Source: Trueperaceae bacterium
GTDB lineage: Bacteria; Deinococcota; Deinococci; Deinococcales; Trueperaceae
DNA: 64,000 bases
Direction: 5' to 3'
NCBI GenBank assembly: GCA_036381595.1
Contig: DASVCN010000041.1
Location: 62,001-126,000, forward strand
The translations under genes were made by a program, and so were the position numbers. The notes under the pieces were generated by a model. The model ran no database searches. It was not told where the DNA came from and worked only from the letters and a program-made list of their open reading frames with translations. Within the stretch, counting starts at the first letter, position 1, and each line of letters starts with the position of its first letter. Below are positions 16,645 to 25,316 of the stretch, piece by piece.

Positions 16645-18339
16645 TCACCACCGCTCTCGGCGTCCCCCTGACCTCGGATTCACTCCGGTGCGCTTCCGGG
16701 CGCGCTGGCGCGCCGCGTCCAACTGGGCTATCCGGGTACCGGGGATCTGGTACACCACCCGGATGTCCTGAAGAAGCGGCCGCGTCAGCCGTCCGCCGTC
16801 GCTGTCCAGCCGGCGACTCACCTCGTTCGAGATCTCCCGCCACGATCCACCGCGCTTCCCGTAGAGCCGTACTCCCGGTTCGTCAAGCAGCCCCATGCCG
16901 GCCAGCCGCCCCGCATCCCTCCACCAGAAGCTGAGCGCGTCCTTGTAGCGCACGCGGCCATTCCGGCTGCATGCCGCCAGGTGCCCGGTGTCCTCGAGCG
17001 CTCGCAGCAGCGGCTTGCCACCGGCTCCGGTCGTGGGCAGAGAAGCCCAGCGGCGCAGGAAGGCGACGTGCCAGGCGAGCCAGAACGCCGGACCGCGAAG
17101 AGAGAGGACCTCGACCGGAACGTGCTCTATCGCATTCAGCCGGCTGCCGATCCCATGCGCCTCCAGGAGTTCATCGCTTACGGCGAATTCGAACCCCTCG
17201 ACGCCCGATCGCCGAAGGGCGGCGGAGGCTTCCTCCTCATCGCACAGCAGGGAGTTCCAGAGGAGTCGAGAAGCTTCGGCGGGGAACGGCTCGCCACGCC
17301 CTGACAGCGGCCGCACCCTCTCCAGCAGCGGCTCGAACACGACGCGCGGTTGCCTCTCTCCGGCGATAGAAAGCTGCATGGCAACGACCCTGCTGGGAAG
17401 ATCGACCAGCATGTGCCGGGTCAGCTGGGAGGCGTAGCGCCAGTAGTAGGTGCTGTTGGTGAACCTGCCCAACTCGAACCCCAGCATCCCCAGCAGGTCG
17501 CGGAGCCGGACCCGGTTCGGTGACGGATCGCCATGCGCCTTCGCCTGGGCAGCCAGGGCGAACAGGGCGACGAACAGTTTGGCCTTGAGCTCGCTGCCCA
17601 GCTGATCCGCGTGAACCTCCGGCTCGCCCTTCGGCTGCTGGGGGTGGGCGGCTTCGAACCCGACGGTGACCTGGTCGACGCGCTTCGCCCTGCCGGCCGA
17701 GCCCACCCACAACTCGTCGTAGCCGTACCTGTCGCGGCCAGGCGTCTGGAGACCCGCGAGATAACGGGCGCAGCTGAGGGTGACGTGGTCGACGCTCAGG
17801 AACAGTCGCTCGGGCCTGTCCATCCACGGGAAGGCAGACCTCGGCCGTGCGGACCGGCCGGCCAGCTCCACGGCTTTCGCCAGCAGGTCGTCGCCAAGTG
17901 CATGCCAAAGCGCCTCTGCCATCCGTATCGCCGCACTCTCGAAGGCGAGAGGCGCCAGGACCGCATGGGCATGTGCCCGCTCGAGCAACTCACCGAGCCG
18001 CCGGTGCTCGAGCTCGTCGACACCCACCAGTGGCAGCAGCTGGGCCAGCAACTCCTCCGCGTACGCTCCCGCGAAAGCGGGCGCCGATCCATCGGCGGGC
18101 GGTTCGAAGAGCGGTCCACAGGCCCTTCCCACGAGCGGTCCGAAGTCCACCGTCTCTGACGCCGGGTCGGGAAGGGAGGGAGTGAGGTGGCTTCGGACTA
18201 GGATGGTCGTAAGAAGGGCCCGCGCTCGCTCCTGCTGCTCGGCCGGTACGAGGGCACGAGCCAACTCGCCGCGGGACCGTGGCGGCAAACCGGCCCACAC
18301 CTTGCGGGCGGCAACGAGATCCTTCGGCGACGAACTCAC
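16645..18339 (-). CDS. Orphan 564-aa hypothetical protein, replication-initiator-like features possible
   Basis: 564 aa, soluble, with no recognised family. The N-terminal 200 residues are helical and acidic. The middle part (residues 260-350) has LFALAAQAKAHGDPSPNRVR and LRDLLGMLGFELGRFTNSTYYWRYASQL, which resembles the winged-helix layout of some plasmid initiators. A second such unit near residues 440-520 contains FWWRDAGRLAGMGLLDEPGVRLYG. The C-terminus is basic and DNA-binding in character (AARQRARKRTGV). Codon use matches the chromosome. The initiator idea is inference only. Confidence 0.6.
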   Translation of the reverse strand: MSSSPKDLVAARKVWAGLPPRSRGELARALVPAEQQERARALLTTILVRSHLTPSLPDPASETVDFGPLVGRACGPLFEPPADGSAPAFAGAYAEELLAQLLPLVGVDELEHRRLGELLERAHAHAVLAPLAFESAAIRMAEALWHALGDDLLAKAVELAGRSARPRSAFPWMDRPERLFLSVDHVTLSCARYLAGLQTPGRDRYGYDELWVGSAGRAKRVDQVTVGFEAAHPQQPKGEPEVHADQLGSELKAKLFVALFALAAQAKAHGDPSPNRVRLRDLLGMLGFELGRFTNSTYYWRYASQLTRHMLVDLPSRVVAMQLSIAGERQPRVVFEPLLERVRPLSGRGEPFPAEASRLLWNSLLCDEEEASAALRRSGVEGFEFAVSDELLEAHGIGSRLNAIEHVPVEVLSLRGPAFWLAWHVAFLRRWASLPTTGAGGKPLLRALEDTGHLAACSRNGRVRYKDALSFWWRDAGRLAGMGLLDEPGVRLYGKRGGSWREISNEVSRRLDSDGGRLTRPLLQDIRVVYQIPGTRIAQLDAARQRARKRTGVNPRSGGRRERW

Positions 18340-18601
18340 CAGAACTCCTCTGTTCGATCGTGGTTAGCTGCTCGTTGCCAGAGTATAGGGGCCTGGCCAT
18401 GCTGGTCGCATGAGCCACAAGAGCGAGTAGCCGGATAGGACGGCAGGGCGGCGCAATTCGCGGAAGGGGCGCCCGTCTGCCCGTTGCCGACGCCGACGAG
18501 TCGGCCGCGCGCTGGAGGTGAGGGCAAGCGGGCGTTATCGTCTGAGTTGCGGTCGCTCGCGCCACTAGGAGGGACCGCAGGCAGCGGGTCGAGGAGAGTA
18601 G
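18340..18601. other. Gene-free spacer
   Basis: 262 bp between divergent genes, presumably carrying both promoters. AGGAGG (18568) and GAGGAG just before 18602 are ribosome-site-like. I see no RNA gene or strong palindrome. Confidence 0.5.
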
Positions 18602-19699
18602 ATGAGCGAGTCGCTAGACGTCGAAACCCTGCAGCGTTGGCTCCGCGAGGGCAAGCCGGTGACGGTCCTGGACATCCGGCCAAGCGACCAGTATCAGGAG
18701 TGGAGCATTCCGGGCAGCCTCCACGTCGACGCCTACCATCAGCTGAAAGCGGGCGACGCGGAGATACTGAAGGGGTTCGAGCTGCCCGCCGACCGCCCAG
18801 TGGTGACCGTTTGCGTTGCAGGCAACACCAGCCGGATCGCGGCCCGCCAACTGGAACGACGTGGACTGCGAGCCCTGTCCCTGGAAGGCGGCATGCGGGC
18901 CTGGAGTTTCGCCTGGAACGAAGCGCGGCTTGCCCTGGCGAACGGAGTCGACGTAGTGCAGGTGCGGCGTGCCGGCAAGGGATGCCTCTCCTATCTGGTG
19001 GCCTCGGGCGGCCAGGCGCTGGTCATCGACCCCTCGCTCGAAGAGCGGGTGTATCACGAGCTCGCCAGCCAACATGGCGCCGAGATCGTTGGCGTTCTGG
19101 ACACTCACCTGCACGCCGATCACCTGTCGCGTGCCCACGCCCTGGCCCAGAGCCTCGGTGTGCCGCGGTACCTGCCGGCCCAGGAGCGGGTCGACTGTCC
19201 CTTCACGCCATTGCGGGAGGGCGACATCGTTTCCTTCGGTGCCAGCAGGCTCGAGGTGCTGTTCACCCCCGGTCACACGTGGGAGAGCAGCGCTTACCTG
19301 GTGGAAGGCGCTCTCTTCAGTGGAGATACTCTGTTCGTCGACAGCGTGGGCCGACCCGACCTCGAAGCGGACCGGGCCGAAGCGCGGGCCCGAGCCGTGG
19401 CGCTCTACGACTCACTGCAACGTCTGCTGACGCTTCCTGGCGACACACTGGTACTGCCGGGGCACGCCGATGCGCCGCCCGACTTCAGCGGTACTCCCTG
19501 GGCGGCAAGCATCTCGGAGGTCAGGGCTGGAGTCGAGATCCTGGAGTTGGAGCGGGCCGACTTCGTGGAGTACCTGACCGACCATGCGCCGGCTGCCCCC
19601 GCCAACCACTCGCTGATCGTGAAGTTGAACGAGGCGTGCGAGTTGCCCGGGACCGTGGGAGACCTGGAGGCCGGGGCCAACCGCTGCGCGATCCACTGA
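18602..19699 (+). CDS. Rhodanese-metallo-beta-lactamase fusion (persulfide/thiosulfate metabolism)
   Basis: 365 aa. Residues 5-105 are a rhodanese domain with the active loop C71-V-A-G-N-T-S. Residues 120-330 are a metallo-beta-lactamase domain with THLHADH (His169, His171, Asp173, His174), GHTWES and SGDTLF. Such pairs act in persulfide dioxygenase or thiosulfate chemistry in the cytoplasm. In the studied fusions the rhodanese usually follows the dioxygenase; here it comes first. A GAGGAG ribosome site precedes the ATG. Confidence 0.85.
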   Translation: MSESLDVETLQRWLREGKPVTVLDIRPSDQYQEWSIPGSLHVDAYHQLKAGDAEILKGFELPADRPVVTVCVAGNTSRIAARQLERRGLRALSLEGGMRAWSFAWNEARLALANGVDVVQVRRAGKGCLSYLVASGGQALVIDPSLEERVYHELASQHGAEIVGVLDTHLHADHLSRAHALAQSLGVPRYLPAQERVDCPFTPLREGDIVSFGASRLEVLFTPGHTWESSAYLVEGALFSGDTLFVDSVGRPDLEADRAEARARAVALYDSLQRLLTLPGDTLVLPGHADAPPDFSGTPWAASISEVRAGVEILELERADFVEYLTDHAPAAPANHSLIVKLNEACELPGTVGDLEAGANRCAIH

Positions 19700-19749
19700 G
19701 GAGCATGGTCGGGTCCGGGCTGGAGGGCCGAGCGTCCTCGCCCGCTCCT

Positions 19750-20934
19750 TCACGCCGCCTTGTTGACGTTGTCAGGAACGGTTGCGGCAGGTCCGAGCGT
19801 GAAGAAGAACGTCGCCCCCTTGCCCACCGCCCCCTCGGCCCAAACGGTGCCGCCGTGTCGCTTCACTATCCGCTCGACCGTCGCCAGCCCCACTCCCCGC
19901 CCCTCGAACTCACCGGGACTGTGCAGCCTCTGGAAGGGAACGAACAGCTTTTCCGAGTACTCCGGGTCGAAGCCCGCTCCGTTGTCGCTGACGAAGTAGG
20001 CAGCGCCTTCCGGTCCCGAGTTCCTGCCAACTCGGATGGCCGCCGGGCTCACTCCCATGCTGAACTTCCAGGCGTTCTCCAGCAGGTGAGCGATGAGGGT
20101 GCGGAGGAGAACGGGGTCGCCCCGCACGACGAGACCGGGAGAGATATCGAAGACGACCAGCCGCTCGGGTTCCCGCGCCTTCAGCTCCTTCGCTGCCTCG
20201 GCGGCGATGGCCGAGAGGTCGACGACCTCTGAACTCATCTCTCCTCGAACGAGTTGCGAGAGGGTGAGCAGCGCGTCGATCAACTCGCCCATGTGCCAGG
20301 TGTTGGTCTGCACCCGCCGCAGGTAGCGGACTGCCGACTCGTCGAGCCGGTCCGCGTACTCGTCCAGAAGAAGCTGGCTGTAGCCGGCTATGCCTCTGAG
20401 CGGTGTCCTGAGGTCGTGCGCGATGCTGTTGCTGAACGACTCCAGTTCACGGTTGAGGTGGAGCAACTCGGAGGTCCGCTCCTCCACCCGGGCCTCCAGA
20501 TCCTGATTCAGTTCGGACAGCGCCCTCTGGCTCTCGGCCAGGTCGGCCGCCAGAGCCCGTTTGGCGCGGTACTCGCGCATGAGGATAGAGGCCGTCATGA
20601 AGAAGACGAGACGAGTGAACGAGTTCCAGATAGGGGCCCAGGTCGTACTGTAGGCGCTCGTCGCTACTTCGCTCACGTACCAGGTAGCGGCCGCGAGGAT
20701 GGCGACCAGCGGTCCAGCCGTCCTGTTGCCGAACCAGGCCGCCCAGGCGACCGGCACCAGATAGAAGAGGGCGGCCCCGAACTCGCTCAGCGTGACGCTG
20801 TCCACGTAGCCGATCAGGAGCACGACTACCACGCTGGCGAGAACTAGCAGACCCCTGAAGATGCCTGTCGGGCCCTTGACCACTACCCCTCCATAAGGCG
20901 CAGATGCGCCGCCACCAGTGTTATTCGCCCACAT
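19750..20934 (-). CDS. Membrane sensor histidine kinase
   Basis: 394 aa. Residues 28-120 hold about three or four TM helices without a large extracellular sensor. A coiled coil (residues 120-165) leads to the H-box FSNSIAHDLRTPLRG (His173) and then to the HATPase domain: N-box LLENAWKFS, G1 DNGAGFD, F-box FQRLHSPGEFEGRG and G2 GVGLATVERI. The pattern is that of the phytochrome-type kinase group. No response regulator is adjacent. Related to the kinase at 21491-23002. Confidence 0.9.
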   Translation of the reverse strand: MWANNTGGGASAPYGGVVVKGPTGIFRGLLVLASVVVVLLIGYVDSVTLSEFGAALFYLVPVAWAAWFGNRTAGPLVAILAAATWYVSEVATSAYSTTWAPIWNSFTRLVFFMTASILMREYRAKRALAADLAESQRALSELNQDLEARVEERTSELLHLNRELESFSNSIAHDLRTPLRGIAGYSQLLLDEYADRLDESAVRYLRRVQTNTWHMGELIDALLTLSQLVRGEMSSEVVDLSAIAAEAAKELKAREPERLVVFDISPGLVVRGDPVLLRTLIAHLLENAWKFSMGVSPAAIRVGRNSGPEGAAYFVSDNGAGFDPEYSEKLFVPFQRLHSPGEFEGRGVGLATVERIVKRHGGTVWAEGAVGKGATFFFTLGPAATVPDNVNKAA

Positions 20935-21103
20935 GAGAGGTGGTGTATCGCACGATAACGCCGGCCACGGCCACTCTCGCCCTCCATTCGGCAGAGGTTC
21001 GCGCGGAGCGTTCGAGCGTCGCTCCGATCGACAGCAAGAGCACCGGGGAGCCAGCAGTATGTGCAGACTGCGCTAGGGTAGGTGAACTTCGCGGAGGTGT
21101 GCA

Positions 21104-21388
21104 ATGCCGCTACTGATGTGTCCGAACGACAACAGCCCGATGCAGGAGATCAACCGGAACGGGGTGTTGATCGACGTTTGCCCGCAGTGCCGCGGCGTCT
21201 GGATGGATCGCGGTGAGCTGGAGAAGCTGCTGAGCCTGGTGAGCGGATCGGGCGATCGCGACAGCGCGGAGCCCCGGCGCCAGGAACGGGACTACGACCG
21301 GGACCGGGACCGGGACCGGGACCGGGACGACGACTACCGCCGCAAGAAGCGCAAGAAGCGCTTCGAACTGTTCGATTTCTTCGATTGA
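21104..21388 (+). CDS. Zinc-ribbon (TFIIB-type) protein with RD repeat
   Basis: 94 aa. Residues 1-45 are a zf-TFIIB zinc ribbon: Cys6-X2-Asn-Asp and later Cys26-X2-Cys29, followed by GVWMDRGELEKLL, the family signature. Residues 60-75 are a run of alternating Asp/Arg from a DNA hexamer repeat, then a Lys/Arg-rich block and an acidic/aromatic tail (FELFDFFD). GGAGGTG precedes the ATG. Function unknown; it lies between two histidine kinases. Confidence 0.85.
   Translation: MPLLMCPNDNSPMQEINRNGVLIDVCPQCRGVWMDRGELEKLLSLVSGSGDRDSAEPRRQERDYDRDRDRDRDRDDDYRRKKRKKRFELFDFFD
21296..21325 (+). repeat. Hexamer tandem repeat (GACCGG)5
   Basis: Five exact GACCGG units in frame within the zinc-ribbon gene, encoding Asp-Arg pairs. 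It is a length-variable site in principle. Confidence 0.85.
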
Positions 21389-21490
21389 GAGCTGCCGGCT
21401 GGACCGAAGGCTGCGGGCCTTCTCGATCGTCTCGCGCGACTCCTCGCCAGCGTAAGGCGAACTCCATCGCGGCGCCGACTCGTAGGGGCC

Positions 21491-22921
21491 CTACTGCACC
21501 GCATCCGGCGACGGGATCGGCCGGTCCGGCCTTGCCAACGGTTCTTCGCTCTCCGCACGATCGGGCAGGGTGAAGTAGAAGGTCGCGCCCTCGCCGGGCA
21601 CTGATCGCGCCCAGACATCGCCGCCGTGCCGCTCGACGATACGTCGGACGTTCGCAAGGCCGATCCCGGTGCCCTCGAACTCGTCGGGAGAGTGGAGCCG
21701 CTGGAACGGGCGGAACAGCTGGTCGGCGTAGTTCATGTCAAAACCTATGCCGTTGTCCCGCACGTAGAAGGCGGAGTGCTCGTCACTCCAGCCCAGCTCG
21801 ATCACCGCGGGATCTCGGCCCCGGGTGAACTTCAGGCCGTTTCCGATGAGGTTCTCGAGGATCGCCCGCACGAGCCGGCGACTGCCCCTGGCGGTGAGCC
21901 CCTCCTCTGCTTCGAAGTCGACCGTTCGTCCCTGCTCCTGAGAGCGCAGGGACTCGAAGACTTCCCGGGCGGTAGCCGTCAGGTCGATCCGGTCGTCGCT
22001 GATCTGCATCCTGTTCAGGTGCGAGAACTCGAGCAGGTCCTCGATGATCTCGCCCATCCGCTGCGCCGCCCCGCCGATCCGCTCCAGGTAGCCCAGGCTC
22101 TCTTCGCTCAACTCGTGCCGGCCGTCCTCCATCAGCGCCCTGCTGAAGCCATCGATGCTCCTCAGGGGTGCCCGCAGGTCGTGAGACACCGAGTAACTGA
22201 ACGATTCCAGCTCTTCGTTGAGCGACTCCAGTTCCGCCGTGCGGATCGTGACCTTCTCCTCGAGCGACTCGTTGAGCCTCCGCGTCTGTTCGTAGAGTCG
22301 AGCTGTTTCGCTTCTGGCCAGGGCCTCCTCTGACAGGGCGTTTCGCAACGCTATGCCGAACCGATCGAAGAACAGGCTGAGCAGGATGAGTACGAGCGTG
22401 AAGAGCAGCAGGGCCCCAGTACTAGCGACGGTCTGGCCGCCCGAGGTCACCAGCTCGAGCGTATGAACGCCGACCGTGACCACCAGGACGATCCCGACCG
22501 TCGAGTAGACGATCCTGCGCCTCAACAGCAGTCCGGAGATCAGCACCGGGACGAGGAACATCAGCAAACTGACTTCCTGGCCGAACAGTCCGGCTCTGAT
22601 GAACTCCCACGAGTCGCCCACGAGGAAAGCTGTCGTGGCCAGCAAACCGGCTCCGAACAATCGGCCCCGTTGCAGGACGACCAGAGCCGCGAGACCGCCG
22701 ATGGCCGCAACCAGACTGGGTCCCAGAATCCGCAGATTCAGGATCTCGGGACCCGCTAGGACGAGGGCCAGGACGATGTTAGTGGCGAGAAGGATGAGCA
22801 CGCCGATGAGGAATGTTCGCAGCAGGGATCGTTGACGACCGTTCACCCGTTCCTGGGCGAACCCATCTCCGGGGTACGCCGAAGGGTCTCCGTTCCTGCC
22901 CGTATGACCACCCCTGCTCAT
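21491..22921 (-). CDS. Membrane sensor histidine kinase
   Basis: 476 aa from the ATG at 22921; the frame stays open to 23002 but that extension looks non-coding. Residues 30-210 contain about six hydrophobic helices. A coiled coil is followed by the H-box FSYSVSHDLRAPLRSI, N-box ILENLIGNGLKFT, G1 DNGIGFD, F-box FQRLHSPDEFEGTG and G2 GIGLANVRRI. No receiver partner is adjacent. Closely related in its kinase core to the gene at 19750-20934. Confidence 0.9.
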   Translation of the reverse strand: MSRGGHTGRNGDPSAYPGDGFAQERVNGRQRSLLRTFLIGVLILLATNIVLALVLAGPEILNLRILGPSLVAAIGGLAALVVLQRGRLFGAGLLATTAFLVGDSWEFIRAGLFGQEVSLLMFLVPVLISGLLLRRRIVYSTVGIVLVVTVGVHTLELVTSGGQTVASTGALLLFTLVLILLSLFFDRFGIALRNALSEEALARSETARLYEQTRRLNESLEEKVTIRTAELESLNEELESFSYSVSHDLRAPLRSIDGFSRALMEDGRHELSEESLGYLERIGGAAQRMGEIIEDLLEFSHLNRMQISDDRIDLTATAREVFESLRSQEQGRTVDFEAEEGLTARGSRRLVRAILENLIGNGLKFTRGRDPAVIELGWSDEHSAFYVRDNGIGFDMNYADQLFRPFQRLHSPDEFEGTGIGLANVRRIVERHGGDVWARSVPGEGATFYFTLPDRAESEEPLARPDRPIPSPDAVQ

Positions 22922-23103
22922 TACTCGGCACAAAATAGCATCACTTGGCCGGCTGGTCGCTCCGATTCGGACATGCGAGTGATGAAGGCGCTGTGGGAGC
23001 AACGACGAAGGGCAAGACGGGCGGCCCCTAAGAGTCGAGTGCCGTTGGCGCTGTCACGACACAACCGGCCCTGCTCGTCCCTATGCAACTGGGCTCGTCG
23101 CCC

Positions 23104-23826
23104 TCATCGCGAAGAGGCGCCGAAATCGAAGTGGCGAACCTCTACGACGCGCCCGACGATCTCGGCGACATCTTCGGCGTCGATATGGAGCGGCGTCCCG
23201 TCGCTGGCACGAGGGTTGGAACTCACCAACTGGCGTCCGAACATGTCGTCCCGCAGCAGCTTGCAGACGTATCCCTCGGGGTCGAGACGTGCGACTACGA
23301 CAGAGCCGTGGTGCCCCTTATCCTTGCGATTCACCACCACCAGGTCTCCGTCGAATATCGGCTTCGGCCCCATAGCCATCGAGTCGCCACGCACTCGAAA
23401 AGCGAGCAGCTCCTTGCTTCGGGACGAGTACCCATCTATCCAGACTTCCTCCTCGTGAATCGCATCGTCTTGCCTTGGCCCCGCTCCAACCCAGCCTGCA
23501 ACACGAACCGGCAGCCGCAACACCTTGTGCGGGATCACCTGCTGGGCACCCCTTGCGGTCGGCTCGAGCTCGTACACCAACTCGTGAAGAGGTACCTCCA
23601 GCGCGTCGGCCAGCTTCGCGAGAGTCTCCAACGAGGGCTTGACGAGCTTTCCGTGGCGCGAGACCCGTCCCTGCACCAGCCCGTAGACGGTAGTGGCGCC
23701 GATGCCCGAATACTCGGCGAACTGCTCGAGCTTCGTCATGCCGAGTTGCTTCATGCGTCGCTCGATCCGCCGATTGAACCAACCACTGAACTCAGGCTCC
23801 GGCGCCGGCTTAGCAGCTGTCGGCAT
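23104..23826 (-). CDS. S24-family (LexA/CI-like) repressor
   Basis: 240 aa. Residues 18-85 are an XRE-type helix-turn-helix (FAEYSGIGATTVYGLVQGR). The C-terminal half is a peptidase S24 domain with the catalytic pair Ser149 (VRGDSMA) and Lys189 (GYVCKLL), and a possible self-cleavage bond at Ala110-Gly111. Such repressors are inactivated by RecA-stimulated self-cleavage or bind without it. It is divergent from a small ORF across a spacer with a perfect 18-bp palindrome. No phage genes are adjacent. Confidence 0.88.
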   Translation of the reverse strand: MPTAAKPAPEPEFSGWFNRRIERRMKQLGMTKLEQFAEYSGIGATTVYGLVQGRVSRHGKLVKPSLETLAKLADALEVPLHELVYELEPTARGAQQVIPHKVLRLPVRVAGWVGAGPRQDDAIHEEEVWIDGYSSRSKELLAFRVRGDSMAMGPKPIFDGDLVVVNRKDKGHHGSVVVARLDPEGYVCKLLRDDMFGRQLVSSNPRASDGTPLHIDAEDVAEIVGRVVEVRHFDFGASSR

Positions 23827-23868
23827 TAGTTTAGCCTCCCTGACGGTATCGCACCTGCGACCTTATGC

Positions 23869-23886
23869 TACTCCAACGTTGGAGTA
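23869..23886. promoter_or_regulatory. Perfect 18-bp palindromic operator
   Basis: TACTCCAACGTTGGAGTA is identical to its reverse complement. It lies in the 96-bp spacer between the divergent S24 repressor gene and the small ORF, so it is probably the repressor binding site controlling both. Confidence 0.75.
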
Positions 23887-23922
23887 AAGATACTTCGGCC
23901 GAGTCCCACAGGAGGGCGTTGC

Positions 23923-24204
23923 ATGAGCGATGACGAGTTCGCGGAAGCCGTTGACGCCCTGCTCTGGATCGGCCCGTCGGGAGAGTCACGGGACAACAGA
24001 GCCAATCTCCTGGCGATCGGCTGGACGATCGAGGAGCGCAAGAGGGGGCTGGAGTTGATCGGGGCACTTCTTCGGTCGATCTTGCCGATCCGCCTTTGGC
24101 GGGACCACCGGGAGCTCGCCGTGCCGCTCCTCGAGGCCCTCCTGTTCCTTCAGGAGCAGGGCGCGTCCTCCGATTACTCGGCAGGTCGAGCGGAGGAGGG
24201 ATGA
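23923..24204 (+). CDS. Small hypothetical protein divergent from the S24 repressor
   Basis: 93 aa, mainly helical (EEFAEAVDALLW-like start, then ERKRGLELIGALLRSI and LLEALLFLQEQG). AGGAGGG lies eight bases before the ATG, supporting translation. No family recognised. It sits directly behind the 18-bp palindrome and should be controlled by the repressor. Confidence 0.65.
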   Translation: MSDDEFAEAVDALLWIGPSGESRDNRANLLAIGWTIEERKRGLELIGALLRSILPIRLWRDHRELAVPLLEALLFLQEQGASSDYSAGRAEEG

Positions 24205-24564
24205 ACAGGAGTGGACCAACCAGTGAGGGGTACGGCCGCGATCCACTGCTTGCCGCCATCTCACGCCCTCCTCGCGCGCCTTCCTCTCGAACCGCGCGCT
24301 CCTGACCTGATTTCTCGCGAGGGCTAGAACCGATGCCGGACCGGCTCGTCTGCGATGCGGCTGCGATGGCGCTGGCGATGGCGATGGCGATTGAAACGAT
24401 ACTATGGTATCGTGTTGGCGGCCTCGGGCAGGATTGGCGCCCTGACCGCAAACGACCCCAGGCGGTCCGACCGGCCGTTCTCGATCGGCCGGATGGGTCT
24501 CGAACACGCTTCGGAGGCCAAGCGTGGTTGGCGGCCCAGTGACGCAACCGCGAAGGTCAGGGCG
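24205..24564. other. Gene-free stretch with one XRE-type operator
   Basis: 360 bp. It holds an operator at 24396-24413 (see separate entry), a GATGGC-rich run just before it, and no ORF with credible composition or ribosome site. Minus-strand frames here run through the neighbouring gene and are Arg/Pro-rich. Confidence 0.5.
24396..24413. promoter_or_regulatory. Inverted-repeat operator ACGATAC-TATG-GTATCGT
   Basis: Perfect 7-bp inverted repeat with a 4-bp spacer, about 150 bp past the 3' end of the XRE gene. The same motif recurs upstream of that gene. Confidence 0.7.
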
Positions 24565-24867
24565 CTACTTGTCAACTGCCCGCTTGGGGGCCCGGGGTGT
24601 CTTCGCCCCACCCTCGAGCTCCCCGATCTCGGATTGAGTAGGTTCGCCGAGGATCGCTCCAGGATCCTCGCCAAGCGTCCTGGCGATCCGTCTCATCGTG
24701 AGCACGTACGGATTGAACTCCCTGGAAGTGTCTTCGCCCTCGTAACGTTGGTAGGCACGCAGCGAAATCCCAAGGCGTTCGGCCACGTCCTCCTGCCGCA
24801 AGCTCCTCGCGAGACGCGCCAGTTTTATCCGACGCCGAACTACAGCGAGGTAGACCTCATCCGTCAC
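24565..24867 (-). CDS. XRE-family transcriptional regulator
   Basis: 100 aa. Residues 10-65 form the helix-turn-helix (LARSLRQEDVAERLGISLRAYQRYEG). The C-terminal 35 residues are polar with a basic end. The motif ACGATAC/GTATCGT lies 35 bp upstream of the start and again downstream of the gene, so autoregulation is likely. No partner toxin is evident beside it. Confidence 0.82.
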   Translation of the reverse strand: MTDEVYLAVVRRRIKLARLARSLRQEDVAERLGISLRAYQRYEGEDTSREFNPYVLTMRRIARTLGEDPGAILGEPTQSEIGELEGGAKTPRAPKRAVDK

Positions 24868-24901
24868 TACCCCATCATCGAAGCGTCATTCCAGAACCGG
24901 A

Positions 24902-24919
24902 ACGATACTATGGCATCGT
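24902..24919. promoter_or_regulatory. Second copy of the ACGATAC operator
   Basis: ACGATAC-TATG-GCATCGT, one mismatch from perfect symmetry and 17/18 identical to the copy at 24396. It lies just upstream of the XRE start codon at 24867. Confidence 0.7.
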
Positions 24920-25316
24920 CTTAGCGAGTCCCACCCTTCGTGAGGTGAAGGTCATGCGGCCGCGCCCCTCGAGCTAGTTCGCGTTCCCAACGCGCCGTTA
25001 CTCAACTGCACAAGTGCCCAACACGGGCAGCTTCGGTTCCACGCATCCCCAGGCCGGGACCGCCCCTCGTGATGGCGAGGCCATCGGGTAGAGCGCCCGT
25101 TGGTTCGGATCGATTCTACTTCGGACACAGGCTCGCCGACGCTCCGAGCCCTACTCTCATCTCAACCTCGGATCGTCGCAAGAATGGGCGAAGAGAGCTG
25201 AGGCGTGCCGTGGCGCGATGAGTTCTCTCATCTGATTAGCCTAGATTCTGGAGTGAGACAGCGGGGCGCCAAGGCGGTGGCCGCCAGGGCGAAGGGGTGG
25301 GGATGAACCGGTACCG
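24920..25316. other. Gene-free stretch upstream of the SLC13-type permease
   Basis: About 400 bp. A short GATGGC-GAG-GCCATC hairpin lies near 25071-25085. The last 100 bp are AT-richer and probably hold the permease promoter. No ORF or recognised riboswitch was seen. Confidence 0.45.

Noticed and set aside
23831-24547. 238-aa minus-strand frame opposite the small ORF
   Set aside because: Arg/Ser/Pro-rich, overlaps the operator and the better-supported plus-strand gene with a strong ribosome site.
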